DNA of 64,000 nucleotides from CAVTAV01 sp963732795. Its GTDB lineage: Bacteria; Pseudomonadota; Alphaproteobacteria; CAVTAV01. The stretch's first letter is position 1; every line of letters begins with the position of its first letter. A program made the translations under genes and the position numbers. Below are positions 31,340 to 41,114 of this stretch, one piece after another. The notes beneath the pieces were generated by a model that saw nothing but the letters and a program-made list of their open reading frames with translations, did no database searches and had not been told where the DNA came from. Location: assembly GCA_963732795.1 (NCBI GenBank), contig CAVTAV010000006.1, forward strand, positions 124,001 to 188,000, read 5' to 3'.

Positions 31340-31807
31340 TCAGGCCTGGCGCATGGCCGCGGCGCCGGCGGCGATGGCTTTGACGATATTATGATAGCCC
31401 GTGCAGCGGCAGATATTGCCTTCGAGCTCCTCGCGGATGGTGCGCTCGTCGGGATTGGGATGGCGGCGCACGATATCGACCGCGCTCATCACCATGCCCG
31501 GCGTGCAGAAGCCGCATTGCAACCCGTGATTCTCGCGGAAGGCTTCCTGCATGGGATGCAACTGGCCGTTTTGGGCGAGACCCTCGATCGTGGTGACGTC
31601 GCTGCCCGCGACCTGCACCGCGAGCGCCGTGCAGGATTTCACCGCCACGCCGTCGATATGGACCGTGCAAGCGCCGCACTGGCTGGTGTCGCAGCCGACA
31701 TGGGTGCCGGTGAGCCCGAGATGGTAACGAAGGAATTCGACCAGCAAGGTCCGCGCTTCGACGTCCCCTGAGACTTCGCGGCCGTTCACCCGCATGGATA
31801 CTTTCAT
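31340..31807 (-). CDS. coxS: CoxS-like 2Fe-2S subunit of a molybdenum hydroxylase
   Basis: 155 residues with both 2Fe-2S centres: the plant ferredoxin-like CDTSQCGACTVHIDG and the helical-domain pair HGLQCGFCTPGMVMSA and GNICRCTGYHNIV. Length and all eight cluster Cys residues match the family. With CoxM it forms the electron-transfer half of a CO dehydrogenase-like or other aerobic molybdopterin enzyme. Directly upstream is coxG, downstream coxM. The coxL gene is missing from this cluster. Confidence 0.95.
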   Translation of the reverse strand: MKVSMRVNGREVSGDVEARTLLVEFLRYHLGLTGTHVGCDTSQCGACTVHIDGVAVKSCTALAVQVAGSDVTTIEGLAQNGQLHPMQEAFRENHGLQCGFCTPGMVMSAVDIVRRHPNPDERTIREELEGNICRCTGYHNIVKAIAAGAAAMRQA

Positions 31808-31850
31808 GTCGTGTCTCCCTTCGACGGGTATGTCCCGCCCTGCGTTGGCT

Positions 31851-32471
31851 TTATTGACTGCTGTAATACCAAAGAATCGCGCCGATGACAGCCACCAGAA
31901 CCGGAATCCAGATCCACGGGCTCAAACCGCGCTTTTCCGCGGGTTTCGGCGCGGGCGACGGGGCCGGTGACGGCGCGGGTTGCGGTTCGGGGGCGGCTTC
32001 CGGCGCCGCGGACTCGGCGGACTCGGGCGGCGCGCCGCCGACGTTCCGGCTGAAATTCTGAAAGAACTCGTCGGCGAGCTTCTTCGAGGTCTGGTCGATC
32101 AGCCGCGAGCCGATCTGGGCGAGCTTGCCGCCGACCGTCGCGGTCACGTCATAGCTGAGGCGCGTGCCTTCGTCTTCGTCCGAGAGCGTCACCTTGGCGC
32201 CGCCTTTGGCGAATCCGGCCACGCCGCCCTTGCCCTCGCCCGAGATCGTGTAGCTGTTGGGCGGATCGAGATCGGAAAGCGTCACCTTGCCCTGGAAGGT
32301 CGCATTCACGGGGCCCACCTTGGCCTTGACGCTGGCATCGATCTCGGTCGGGGAAATCTGGTTGATGGATTGGCATCCGGGAATGCTCGCCTTCAGGACC
32401 TCGGGATCGTTGAGCGCGTCCCAGACGGCCTGCCGCGGCGCAGGAATGACCACGCTTCCCTGCATCTCCAT
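31851..32471 (-). CDS. coxG: CoxG-like membrane-anchored SRPBCC protein
   Basis: 206 residues. The first 145 are an SRPBCC/START-like domain typical of CoxG (VIPAPRQAVWDALNDPEVLKA, SIPGCQSINQISPTEIDASV, AKVGPVNATFQGKVTLSD, FAKGGAKVTL). A Pro/Ala/Glu linker (about 150-180) leads to a C-terminal transmembrane helix (WIWIPVLVAVIGAILWYY). CoxG is thought to recruit or tether CO dehydrogenase to the membrane. The ATG at 32471 has an AGGAGA ribosome binding site; the longer open frame is not supported. It is the first gene of coxG-coxS-coxM. Confidence 0.88.
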   Translation of the reverse strand: MEMQGSVVIPAPRQAVWDALNDPEVLKASIPGCQSINQISPTEIDASVKAKVGPVNATFQGKVTLSDLDPPNSYTISGEGKGGVAGFAKGGAKVTLSDEDEGTRLSYDVTATVGGKLAQIGSRLIDQTSKKLADEFFQNFSRNVGGAPPESAESAAPEAAPEPQPAPSPAPSPAPKPAEKRGLSPWIWIPVLVAVIGAILWYYSSQ

Positions 32472-32595
32472 GTCGGATTGTCTCCTGATTCCTTTGATGC
32501 GCCATTGGTTTAGCATGGCGGGCGGCGCTCGGAAAGGAGGTTTCCGCTGCCGGGGCTTCATGGCGGCCGCCCGTCCCGTTATGATGGCCGGCATC

Positions 32596-33522
32596 ATGAG
32601 TCGAACGGCATCTCTACAGGCCGCGGCGGTTGCGGCGCTCCTTCTCCTTTTTGAAATGATCGGGCCGGCGGCGTCTGCGGGCACCGCGCCGAAGGTCGTA
32701 ACCAGCATCCTGCCGATCCAAAGCCTGGTCGAGAATGTCATGCAGGGCGTCGGCACGCCCACTTTGCTGATCGACCGGCCGGTCTCGCCCCACACCTATT
32801 CGATGCGGCCCTCGGACGCCAAGGCGATCAACGACGCCGACCTGGTGATCTGGGTCGGGCCGACCCTCGAATCCTTCCTGATCAAGCCCTTGTCCAACCT
32901 GCCCAAATCGACCCGCGTGATCACCTTGACGCGCGAGCCCTCGATCAAGGTCATTCACGTCTCGGGCGAGGGCGGGCCGACCAAGGCGGGCGCGATGGCC
33001 GGGCTCGATGTCGATCCCCATATCTGGCTCGATCCCGACAATGCCATGGCGATCGTCCGGGTGGTGCGCGACGCCCTGAAGAAGCTCGATCCGGCCCATG
33101 CCGGGGCCTATGACGACAATGCCCAGCGCGAGATCGACGACCTGATCGACCTCGACATGTCCACGATCGAGATGACGGCCGGGGATTTCGTCGGCCGGCC
33201 GGTAATCCTCTATCACGATTCGCTGCGCTACTTCGCGCGGCGCTACGGCCTCGATATCGCGGGAACCGTGATGCAGGGCGACAAGCTGCCGGGCGCACGG
33301 CACATGTCGGATCTCCGCAACATCATCGCGTCGCGAAACGTCAGATGCGTCTTCACCGAGCCCGAATTCTCCCCCGCCCTGGCGCAGTCGCTGGTCGAAG
33401 GCACCGACGCCCGCGTCGCGACCATCGATCCCCTGGGCACCAAGATGCAGCCCGGCGTGGACGCCTATCGCTTCCTGGTCGAGGGCGTGTTCGGCTCGCT
33501 CTTAGGCTGCTTGAGGGGTTGA
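32596..33522 (+). CDS. Periplasmic metal-binding protein of a Zn/Mn ABC transporter
   Basis: 308 residues, ZnuA-like (cluster A-I). Signal peptide ending GPAASA, then TSILPIQSLVENVMQGV, a VSPHTYSMRPSDAKAINDAD segment with the first metal His, DVDPHIWLDPDNA with the second, VILYHDSLRYFARRYGL with the third, and a late FTEPEFSP-type acidic residue. There is no His-rich loop. No permease or ATPase genes follow. The start is chosen at 32596; ATG codons at 32581 and 32584 are possible. It converges with a small gene downstream of thiC. Confidence 0.88.
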   Translation: MSRTASLQAAAVAALLLLFEMIGPAASAGTAPKVVTSILPIQSLVENVMQGVGTPTLLIDRPVSPHTYSMRPSDAKAINDADLVIWVGPTLESFLIKPLSNLPKSTRVITLTREPSIKVIHVSGEGGPTKAGAMAGLDVDPHIWLDPDNAMAIVRVVRDALKKLDPAHAGAYDDNAQREIDDLIDLDMSTIEMTAGDFVGRPVILYHDSLRYFARRYGLDIAGTVMQGDKLPGARHMSDLRNIIASRNVRCVFTEPEFSPALAQSLVEGTDARVATIDPLGTKMQPGVDAYRFLVEGVFGSLLGCLRG

Positions 33523-33527
33523 GCCGC

Positions 33528-33728
33528 CTAACCCTTGGTCGGCCGCCCGAATTCCTCTTCGAGCTCCTTCTCGAGCCGCGCCAGATCCTCCGGGACCGGC
33601 ATCCCCATGGCGCGGAGCTCGGCCAGCTTCTCGTGAATCTGGAACGCGATCTCGTGCCGATCCTCCGGCGCCTCCTCCATCTGACTCAGGAGAAGCGAGA
33701 GTTCGGCCTTGATGGTGTCGAATGCCAT
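33528..33728 (-). CDS. Small helical protein downstream of thiC
   Basis: 66 residues, acidic and helical throughout (TIKAELSLLLSQMEEAPEDRH, QIHEKLAELRAMGMPVPEDL, RLEKELEEEFGRP). It starts 27 bases after the thiC stop, so it is probably cotranscribed with thiC. I recognise it only as a small conserved-looking alphaproteobacterial type; nothing indicates its role. Confidence 0.68.
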   Translation of the reverse strand: MAFDTIKAELSLLLSQMEEAPEDRHEIAFQIHEKLAELRAMGMPVPEDLARLEKELEEEFGRPTKG

Positions 33729-33754
33729 CGTGATATCCCCTCAATTGCCTTTTT

Positions 33755-35620
<1,866 letters not shown>

Positions 35621-35716
35621 GTCAAATGCCTTTCTCTCCGCCAGACACGGAGAACGGTCGTTCGAAACGGGGGAGATGAAACCGGCGAAACCGGAGGCCC
35701 GGCCTGCCTTCACCGA

Positions 35717-35798
35717 CTCCCTACGCTGGTCCAAGCCAGATCAGGTTCGTGGGTATCATCTCAGTCCTCAAGGACAAGCCCGTCGGACACCCCAGCGG
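35717..35798 (-). ncRNA. TPP (THI-box) riboswitch
   Basis: On the minus strand the core reads CAGCGGGGTG-like GGGGTGTCC, then CTGAGATGATACCCACGAACC, TGATCTGG, and ACCAGCGTAGGGA. These are the conserved THI-box segments in the correct order. It ends about 100 bases before the thiC start codon and would reduce thiC expression when thiamine pyrophosphate is abundant. Confidence 0.93.
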
Positions 35799-35863
35799 TT
35801 AACCGCATTAGACCGCGTGACGACGGTCGGGTCAATGGGGGCGGATGTGTAGGTGAAAATGAA

Positions 35864-35885
35864 AACGGCGCCCGAAGGCGCCGTT
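35864..35885 (-). terminator. Terminator of the first PEP-CTERM-like gene
   Basis: Perfect 9-base arms AACGGCGCC and GGCGCCGTT with a CGAA loop; on the minus strand it is followed by TTTCATTTT. It lies 25 bases after the gene's stop. An identical hairpin ends the second PEP-CTERM-like gene at 36939. Confidence 0.85.
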
Positions 35886-35909
35886 CCATTTGCGATATCG
35901 TGCAAGGTG

Positions 35910-36527
35910 TCAGCCGGCGTTCTTCTTTCGGCGACGGCCGGCAAGACCCAGGATGCCCAACCCCGAGCCAAAGAGCAGCGCCGCCGCGGGAATGGGCGCG
36001 TGCGCGACTTCGGACTTCACCGTAAAGACGTCAGGCTGCACCGCATCGACCTCGTAGCCGTAAGACGCACCATTCGTCCTCCGCGCCGAAAAGAAAGAGG
36101 GCTTGTAGGTCGTCACCGCACCGCTCACGACAAACTTGTAGTCACCGGCCGCCAAAAGGGTGGTTCCAAGCGGGGAACCGAACCCGGACCCGGAGGTCAG
36201 GGGCGTAGTGAACAGGGGAATGTCGGCCTGGTGGTATAGGCTCCAGTTGAACGTAGAGTACCCTGAACCGGGAGGGGCAAGGCTCGCGCTCAAATCCGTC
36301 AGATCGAAGAAGACCGTGGTGTCTTCCGAGAGATGGAACCCGATATTGTCGGAGAAAAGAAATCCGCCGCAAGATTCAAACGGCCTGAACGAGAAAGTGC
36401 AGCGATCGAACGTATGGCTCCCGCTCGCGATCGGGACCACGGCCGCAGTCGCCGAACTTGCGAAAACCAGTGACAAGCCAAGTCCGCCGGCCAAGGCCGC
36501 AAAACGCCGGACCGACGTTCGAAGCAT
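35910..36527 (-). CDS. PEP-CTERM/VPLPA-type exported protein
   Basis: 205 residues: signal peptide (GLGLSLVFASSATA), a beta-rich middle with a Cys pair (RCTFSFRPFESCGG), and a C-terminal tripartite sorting tail APIPAAALLFGSGLGILGLAG followed by RRRKK. The Pro-rich motif, hydrophobic helix and basic end are those of PEP-CTERM/VPLPA proteins, processed by exosortase and often linked to extracellular polysaccharide. No exosortase is in the window. It is a monocistronic gene with its own terminator. Confidence 0.85.
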   Translation of the reverse strand: MLRTSVRRFAALAGGLGLSLVFASSATAAVVPIASGSHTFDRCTFSFRPFESCGGFLFSDNIGFHLSEDTTVFFDLTDLSASLAPPGSGYSTFNWSLYHQADIPLFTTPLTSGSGFGSPLGTTLLAAGDYKFVVSGAVTTYKPSFFSARRTNGASYGYEVDAVQPDVFTVKSEVAHAPIPAAALLFGSGLGILGLAGRRRKKNAG

Positions 36528-36938
36528 GCTTTCCTCCCAACTGCCATTCTTCGCTTCCTGCTCGTCACCAGGGGCCGATCACTTACGGCGCCCGTCCAGC
36601 CTCTTCCAAGCATAAAGCGTCGATGTGTAAGGAGATTAACAGATCGTTAGAGAAAAATAAATGAAGTCTAAAAGACATTTATATAGTTATGAAGTATCTG
36701 GCACCATTATATCAATATTTACCATTAATTTCGTTGAGGAACGGAGAGTTATAGGATGAATAATTATGGCTAACCCAGCGTATACTAGTATCCCGTTACG
36801 CAAAGACGGCCCTGAATAACCATATGAAAACGCCGCCGTCCGAACGGCAGCGCGATCCGACGAGTCGTCTGAGTCCTCAAGATTAAGGACATGGCATGGG
36901 ATGGGGCCGCAGCGGCCGATTGGCGCGGCGCAAATGCA
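36528..36938. other. Intergenic AT-rich region between the two PEP-CTERM-like genes
   Basis: About 410 bases without a credible gene. The part 36600-36790 is AT-rich and contains TTAA-N7-TTAG (36636-36650), a CtrA-like site about 110 bases before the start of the 35910 gene. Open frames here are short and lack ribosome binding sites. Confidence 0.45.
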
Positions 36939-36960
36939 AACGGCGCCCGAAGGCGCCGTT
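36939..36960 (-). terminator. Terminator of the second PEP-CTERM-like gene
   Basis: AACGGCGCC-CGAA-GGCGCCGTT, identical to the hairpin at 35864-35885, followed on the minus strand by TTTGCATTTG. It lies about 65 bases after the stop of the gene at 37025. Confidence 0.78.
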
Positions 36961-37024
36961 CTCTCTCGTTCGTGAGGCGCCTCGTTCTAAAGACTCCCCA
37001 CTGAAGTTGAGCGATCACCAACGG

Positions 37025-37591
37025 CTAATTGGAAGCAACCTCCTGCCGCGCCTTCCGCTTCTTCGAGGTCAGGCCAAGCGCCGCCAAGCCTGAGACAAAC
37101 AGAAGAGCACCAGCCGGAATGGGCGTACTTGCGGTCGCGGTGAAGCTAAAGCCCCACGTTTGCGAGTCCAAGGGAGTACCCTTGTATGTCAAGAAATAGG
37201 TTGTCGGCACCAAGTTAAACGTTAGCAGGTTGGTGGATTGGCCGGTACCGCTGGCCAATGGGGCACCCGTGCAATTACCGGAGCCGTCGATAGCGGCGCA
37301 CAGCATAGCGTTTAACGTACCGCCGAAGGACTTGTTTTGCGTCGACGTATCTACCTCTAGGTTTACCGGGAGACCAAACGAGTTGACATCAATCTCCCAC
37401 CAGATCGGGGTAGAGTTGGAAATCGATCGGGCAGTGCCCCCACTATCGAGACCACCATTGACGAAAATGCCACCGTTGTACGTCGGCGTGCCCGGTGACA
37501 AACTGAAAGATCCGATCAAGGCCGCATTCGCACTACCCACCGCGAACAGCATGGCCCCGGCAAACCCTATCGCTCCCAAAAGTCGCTTCAT
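37025..37591 (-). CDS. PEP-CTERM-type exported protein
   Basis: 188 residues. The signal peptide ends at VGSANA; a Gly/Ser/Thr-rich, beta-rich middle follows (SLSPGTPTYNGGIFVNGG). The C-terminal sorting tail is TPIPAGALLFVSGLAALGL then TSKKRKAR. The ATG at 37591 has GGAGGA upstream. Compared with the neighbour at 35910, the tail motif PIPAxALLF is shared but the body is different, so they are separate family members rather than a recent duplication. Regulatory DNA upstream is AT-rich. Confidence 0.83.
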   Translation of the reverse strand: MKRLLGAIGFAGAMLFAVGSANAALIGSFSLSPGTPTYNGGIFVNGGLDSGGTARSISNSTPIWWEIDVNSFGLPVNLEVDTSTQNKSFGGTLNAMLCAAIDGSGNCTGAPLASGTGQSTNLLTFNLVPTTYFLTYKGTPLDSQTWGFSFTATASTPIPAGALLFVSGLAALGLTSKKRKARQEVASN

Positions 37592-38237
37592 GTTCGTCCT
37601 CCATGAAAGACGTGCAACGCCGTCGCGCTCAGTCGCGACAAGGGCTCTCGCACAGGGCCTCCCTATACTGTGGTTAACGATGGGCGGCGCGTTCAAGCTC
37701 TGGAGCGGATGCTACCATCGCGTCGTGAAAAAGAGAAGCAATTAATTAGATCACGGGAGCTTTGCTGCAGCACGGGAATAGGCAAACGTAAGTAAAAATA
37801 TTCCTATACTTTAACTCATTACAAAATTCAGAGGCGTTATTTTAAATAAACAATGGTTAAAAATGTTGGTTAATAAAGACGATACTTGCTTAACCTCAAC
37901 AAAGTAACCATAATTCGCGCTAGATTTTGACATTTTCTGTGGGCGCATCACTAGATATCGTAGAGAATCGATTACCAAACCCCATTCACCGGGTTTGCGA
38001 TTCTTCTACTCGACCTTTTCTTACCGGGGCATGCCTGAGACGCGCAGGCGGCTCCCGGCCGGGATATCGCCAATCTCATCCGCCAAATCGTCGGCCCGCT
38101 GTGGACGAACGGAGCTCGACGGCACGGCGACTCGCCGACCATGCCCGCTCACAACCCTGTCACGAAGGCGGGCTAGACATTTCGCGAGGGCCGACTACCC
38201 TCCGGCCATCGTCCGCAATCGCCGCAAGGGGGACAGA
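37592..38237. other. Intergenic region upstream of the ABC exporter
   Basis: About 645 bases. The stretch 37740-37990 is AT-rich with several TTAA words (for example GGTTAAAAATGTTGGTTAA at about 37854-37872), spaced nine rather than the seven bases of a CtrA box. No gene or RNA is recognised; an open frame from 37995 into the ABC gene lacks a ribosome binding site. Confidence 0.4.
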
Positions 38238-39182
38238 GTGGCGGAGCCATGCATCGCCGTCGAAGGGGTCTCCAAGGCCTTCGGCTCGTTCGTCGCCGTC
38301 GACAATCTGAGCTTCGAGATCCCGGCGGGAATCATCTGCGGTTTCCTGGGGCCGAACGGCGCGGGCAAGACGACGACGGTCCGTATGATGCTCGACATCA
38401 TCCGGCCCAGCGCCGGGTCGATCACGGTGCTCGGCCGCCCCTCCACCGAGCAGCAACGCGATCGCTTCGGCTATCTCCCGGAGGAAAAAGGCCTCTACAA
38501 GAAAATGACGGCACGCGCCGTCATCGCCTATCTCGCCGCTCTCAAAGGCATGTCCAAGCGGGAGGCCTTGCATAAGGCGGATGCGCTTCTCGACAAATAC
38601 GGCCTCGGCGACAACAAGCGCTCCAAGATCGAGGAGTTGTCGCGCGGCATGTCGCAAAAGGTCCAGGTGCTGGCGACGGTCGCGCACGACCCCGAGCTCG
38701 TGATCCTGGACGAGCCGTTCTCGGGCCTCGACCCGGTCAACCAACAGACCTTGGAAGAGCTGATCCTGGATCTCAAGCGCGGCGGCGCGACCGTTTTGTT
38801 CTCGACCCATGTCATGCAGCATGCCGAGCGGCTCTGCGATCACATCATTCTCCTGGCCCGCGGCCGCAAGGTATTCGACGGCACCGTCGCGGGCGCCCGC
38901 GCCCTGCTGCCGCCGCGGGTCCGGCTCAGATGCGACACCGCGCTGCCGCCCGACCGCCTTGAGGGCTTCGGCACGGTGACCGGCGACGGCGACGGCGGCG
39001 ACATCGAAATCGCGCTCGGCCCCGGCATCGCGCCCCGCGACGTCCTCAAGCTCTGCATCGATTCCGGCGCCGGCCTCAACAATTTCGCGGTCGAGGAGCC
39101 GAGCCTTCACGACGTGTTCGTCCATCTGGTCGGCGCGCGCGGCGCCGAGGGGCTGGCCCAGACCGCGGAGAGTCACCCATGA
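38238..39182 (+). CDS. ABC exporter ATP-binding protein
   Basis: 314 residues, GTG start with AAGGGGG upstream. Walker A GPNGAGKTT (residues 38-46), Q-loop near GYLPEEKGLY, signature LSRGMSQKVQ, Walker B LVILDEPFSGLDP and the switch His in FSTHVM. The subfamily resembles NatA/YhaQ-type exporters, which have an additional C-terminal domain of about 80 residues (here 230-314, with DVFVHLVG near the end). It is coupled by an ATGA overlap to the permease gene. Confidence 0.9.
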   Translation: MAEPCIAVEGVSKAFGSFVAVDNLSFEIPAGIICGFLGPNGAGKTTTVRMMLDIIRPSAGSITVLGRPSTEQQRDRFGYLPEEKGLYKKMTARAVIAYLAALKGMSKREALHKADALLDKYGLGDNKRSKIEELSRGMSQKVQVLATVAHDPELVILDEPFSGLDPVNQQTLEELILDLKRGGATVLFSTHVMQHAERLCDHIILLARGRKVFDGTVAGARALLPPRVRLRCDTALPPDRLEGFGTVTGDGDGGDIEIALGPGIAPRDVLKLCIDSGAGLNNFAVEEPSLHDVFVHLVGARGAEGLAQTAESHP

Positions 39183-40756
39183 CCCCGAGGCGGATCTTCA
39201 TGGTCGCGGGCCGCGATCTCCGGGAGAACTTCACGACCAAGGGTTTCTGGATCGGGCTCTTGATGATGCCCGTGATGTTCCTGATTTTCGGCTTCGTGCC
39301 GGCCCTCATCGCCCGCCAGCAACCCCAGGCCACCTTCATCGTCATGGACCGGGCGGGCGGCTATGTCGACGCGATCGACAAGTCGATGGAACGCCGCTAC
39401 CTGCGCATCGAGATGGCCCAGCTTCAGACCTATCTGGACCGCTACGCCACCGATCCCGCGGCCGCCGAGCGGATCAAGCTTTTCGACCGGCGCTCGGAGC
39501 TGAGCTCGGCCGTGGGCCAGATATCCGACGCCGAGGTCGATGCCTATATTGCCCGCGGCGGCTATCGGGGCGTGCTGGCGGACGCCAAACCCGATCTCGA
39601 CCCCGACGCGCCGACCTTCGTGCCGAACGATCGGCCCTACACTCGGGTCGCCATGCCGGACGACGTCGCCGCCGCCACGACGCCCGACGATTTCATCGCC
39701 CGCGCCCGGCCCTATCTCACCGGCAAGAAGAGCTTAGCCGGGCTCGAAGAGGGCGAGGCGCTCTCCGCCGCGATCTATATTCCGGCGGCGTTCGGCAAAG
39801 GCACCGCCGCAGCGGGCGATCCGACCCGCACCGTCTATATGTGGGCCAACGACGCCAGCCGTCAGAACATAAGCCAGATGATCGGCGCGATCCTGAACGG
39901 CGAGGTCCGCGACCGGGCCTTGGCCGATGCCGGCATCGATCCAGCCCGCATCAAGGCGATCGACGACATGAGGGTCGACGTCACTCAGTACCGGGTCCGT
40001 AACCGCGCCGGCGAATCGGGCAAGAACCAGCAGGTCGGCATCGCCGATATCGTGCGCCAGTTCGCCCCGCTCGCGCTGTGTTTCCTGCTGTTCCAGGGGC
40101 TGATCTTCACGGTCAGCCTGCTCTTGACCAACACGATCGAGGAGAAGTCCAACCGGGTGATCGAGATTCTGGTGTCCTCGATGTCGCCGCAGGAATTGAT
40201 GATCGGCAAGCTCCTCGGCTGCGCTGCGATCGGCGCGATGATCATCGTCGTCTGGGTCCTGTTCGCCTCGATCGTGATCTCGTTCACGTCCGGCCAGGTG
40301 AAGGAGATCGTCGGCTATGCGCTCAGCTTCCTGGCATCGTCCTATCTCCTGCCGGCGTTCCTGGTCTATTTCGTGCTGGCTTACCTCATGTTCAGCTCGA
40401 TCTTTCTGACCATCGGAAGTCTCTGCAACACGATCCGCGAGGCTCAGAACCTCCTGGCGCCGGTCATGCTGGTCATGATGGTCCCGATCCTCTCCATCAT
40501 CCTGGTGCCGCGCGATCCCAACGGCACCATCGCGACGGTGCTCTCGTGGATTCCGCTGTTCGCGCCGATCGTGATGCTCGCGCGCATCGCCGCCAACCCG
40601 CCCCTCTGGGAGGTGATCGGCACCGGCATCCTGATGGTGGCGACGGCGATCGGCCTGCAACTGGGCGCGGGCTTCGTCTTCAAGAAAGCCATCCTCCGCG
40701 CCGGTGCGCCCATCCGGCTCCGCGAGATCTTCTCGATCCTGTCATCGGACTTGTGA
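39179..40756 (+). CDS. ABC-2 type permease (NatB/YhaP-like)
   Basis: 525 residues. One N-terminal transmembrane helix (FWIGLLMMPVMFLIFGFVPAL), a large extracytoplasmic domain (about 45-290), then about five helices (ALCFLLFQGLIFTVSLLL, GAMIIVVWVLFASIVISF, YLLPAFLVYFVLAYLMFSSI, VMLVMMVPILSIILV, GTGILMVATAIGLQLGAGFV). The EEKSNRVIEILVSSMSP motif following helix 2 is typical of this exporter class. Paired with the upstream ATPase it would export sodium, a drug or a lipid-like substrate; the substrate is not evident. Confidence 0.88.
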   Translation: MTPRRIFMVAGRDLRENFTTKGFWIGLLMMPVMFLIFGFVPALIARQQPQATFIVMDRAGGYVDAIDKSMERRYLRIEMAQLQTYLDRYATDPAAAERIKLFDRRSELSSAVGQISDAEVDAYIARGGYRGVLADAKPDLDPDAPTFVPNDRPYTRVAMPDDVAAATTPDDFIARARPYLTGKKSLAGLEEGEALSAAIYIPAAFGKGTAAAGDPTRTVYMWANDASRQNISQMIGAILNGEVRDRALADAGIDPARIKAIDDMRVDVTQYRVRNRAGESGKNQQVGIADIVRQFAPLALCFLLFQGLIFTVSLLLTNTIEEKSNRVIEILVSSMSPQELMIGKLLGCAAIGAMIIVVWVLFASIVISFTSGQVKEIVGYALSFLASSYLLPAFLVYFVLAYLMFSSIFLTIGSLCNTIREAQNLLAPVMLVMMVPILSIILVPRDPNGTIATVLSWIPLFAPIVMLARIAANPPLWEVIGTGILMVATAIGLQLGAGFVFKKAILRAGAPIRLREIFSILSSDL

Positions 40757-40766
40757 GATCTTCGAC

Positions 40767-40925
40767 ATGAAACCCAAAGAGCAGAATGCCGGAGTGTTTC
40801 GACGATTGATCCGCGAAGGCGAAAGGAGTGGCGAGCCCGTGGACGGCGAAGCGGCTTTACGAAGGTTGGAGGCGAAATATCTGGCGATGGCGCAGAAGAA
40901 TGCCGAGAAATCCCGCGAGACCTGA
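40767..40925 (+). CDS. Small basic protein, possible antitoxin-like fragment
   Basis: 52 residues starting MKPKEQNAGVFRRLI and continuing EGERSGEPVDGEAALRRLEAKYL. The GERSGEPVDGEA-type stretch resembles the C-terminal tail of ParD-like antitoxins, but the ribbon-helix-helix DNA-binding part is absent and no toxin gene is next to it. It sits 11 bases after the permease. It could be a real small protein or a remnant; confidence is low. Confidence 0.35.
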   Translation: MKPKEQNAGVFRRLIREGERSGEPVDGEAALRRLEAKYLAMAQKNAEKSRET

Positions 40926-40957
40926 AGCGTCGCACGGATACGTCGAAGCAGCGCAAG

Positions 40958-41058
40958 CATCACCCCCGCCCGGCCTCCCCCATCAAGGGTGAGGAGTTGA
41001 TCGAGCGCCTCCCGTAAGCCTTCCCCCTCGATGGGGGAAGGTTTGGATGGGGGTGATG
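40958..41058. repeat. Dispersed intergenic repeat, CATCACCCCC type
   Basis: Perfect terminal inverted repeats CATCACCCCC (40958) and GGGGGTGATG (41058), with an internal hairpin CCTTCCCC-CTCGATG-GGGGAAGG. This is the 'cct-ccc-cat-caa-ggg ... gatgggggaagg' kind of intergenic repeat found in many alphaproteobacteria. It fills the gap before the fumarylacetoacetate hydrolase gene. Confidence 0.75.
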
Positions 41059-41114
41059 GCCGAGCCGCTTAAATCTTTTGACGCTCTCCAATGTTTGCGG
41101 GCAGGATGGACGCC

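Noticed and set aside
37854..37872. CtrA box (TTAA-N7-TTAA)
   Set aside because: The spacing is nine, not seven; only the TTAA-N7-TTAG at 36636 fits, and that is a single weak case.
38160..39176. Long minus-strand open frame opposite the ABC ATPase
   Set aside because: The plus strand carries Walker A, signature and Walker B motifs; the minus frame is an artefact of high GC third positions.
40767..40925. Complete ParD antitoxin gene
   Set aside because: The N-terminal ribbon-helix-helix part is missing and no ParE-like toxin is adjacent; kept only as a small possible gene.
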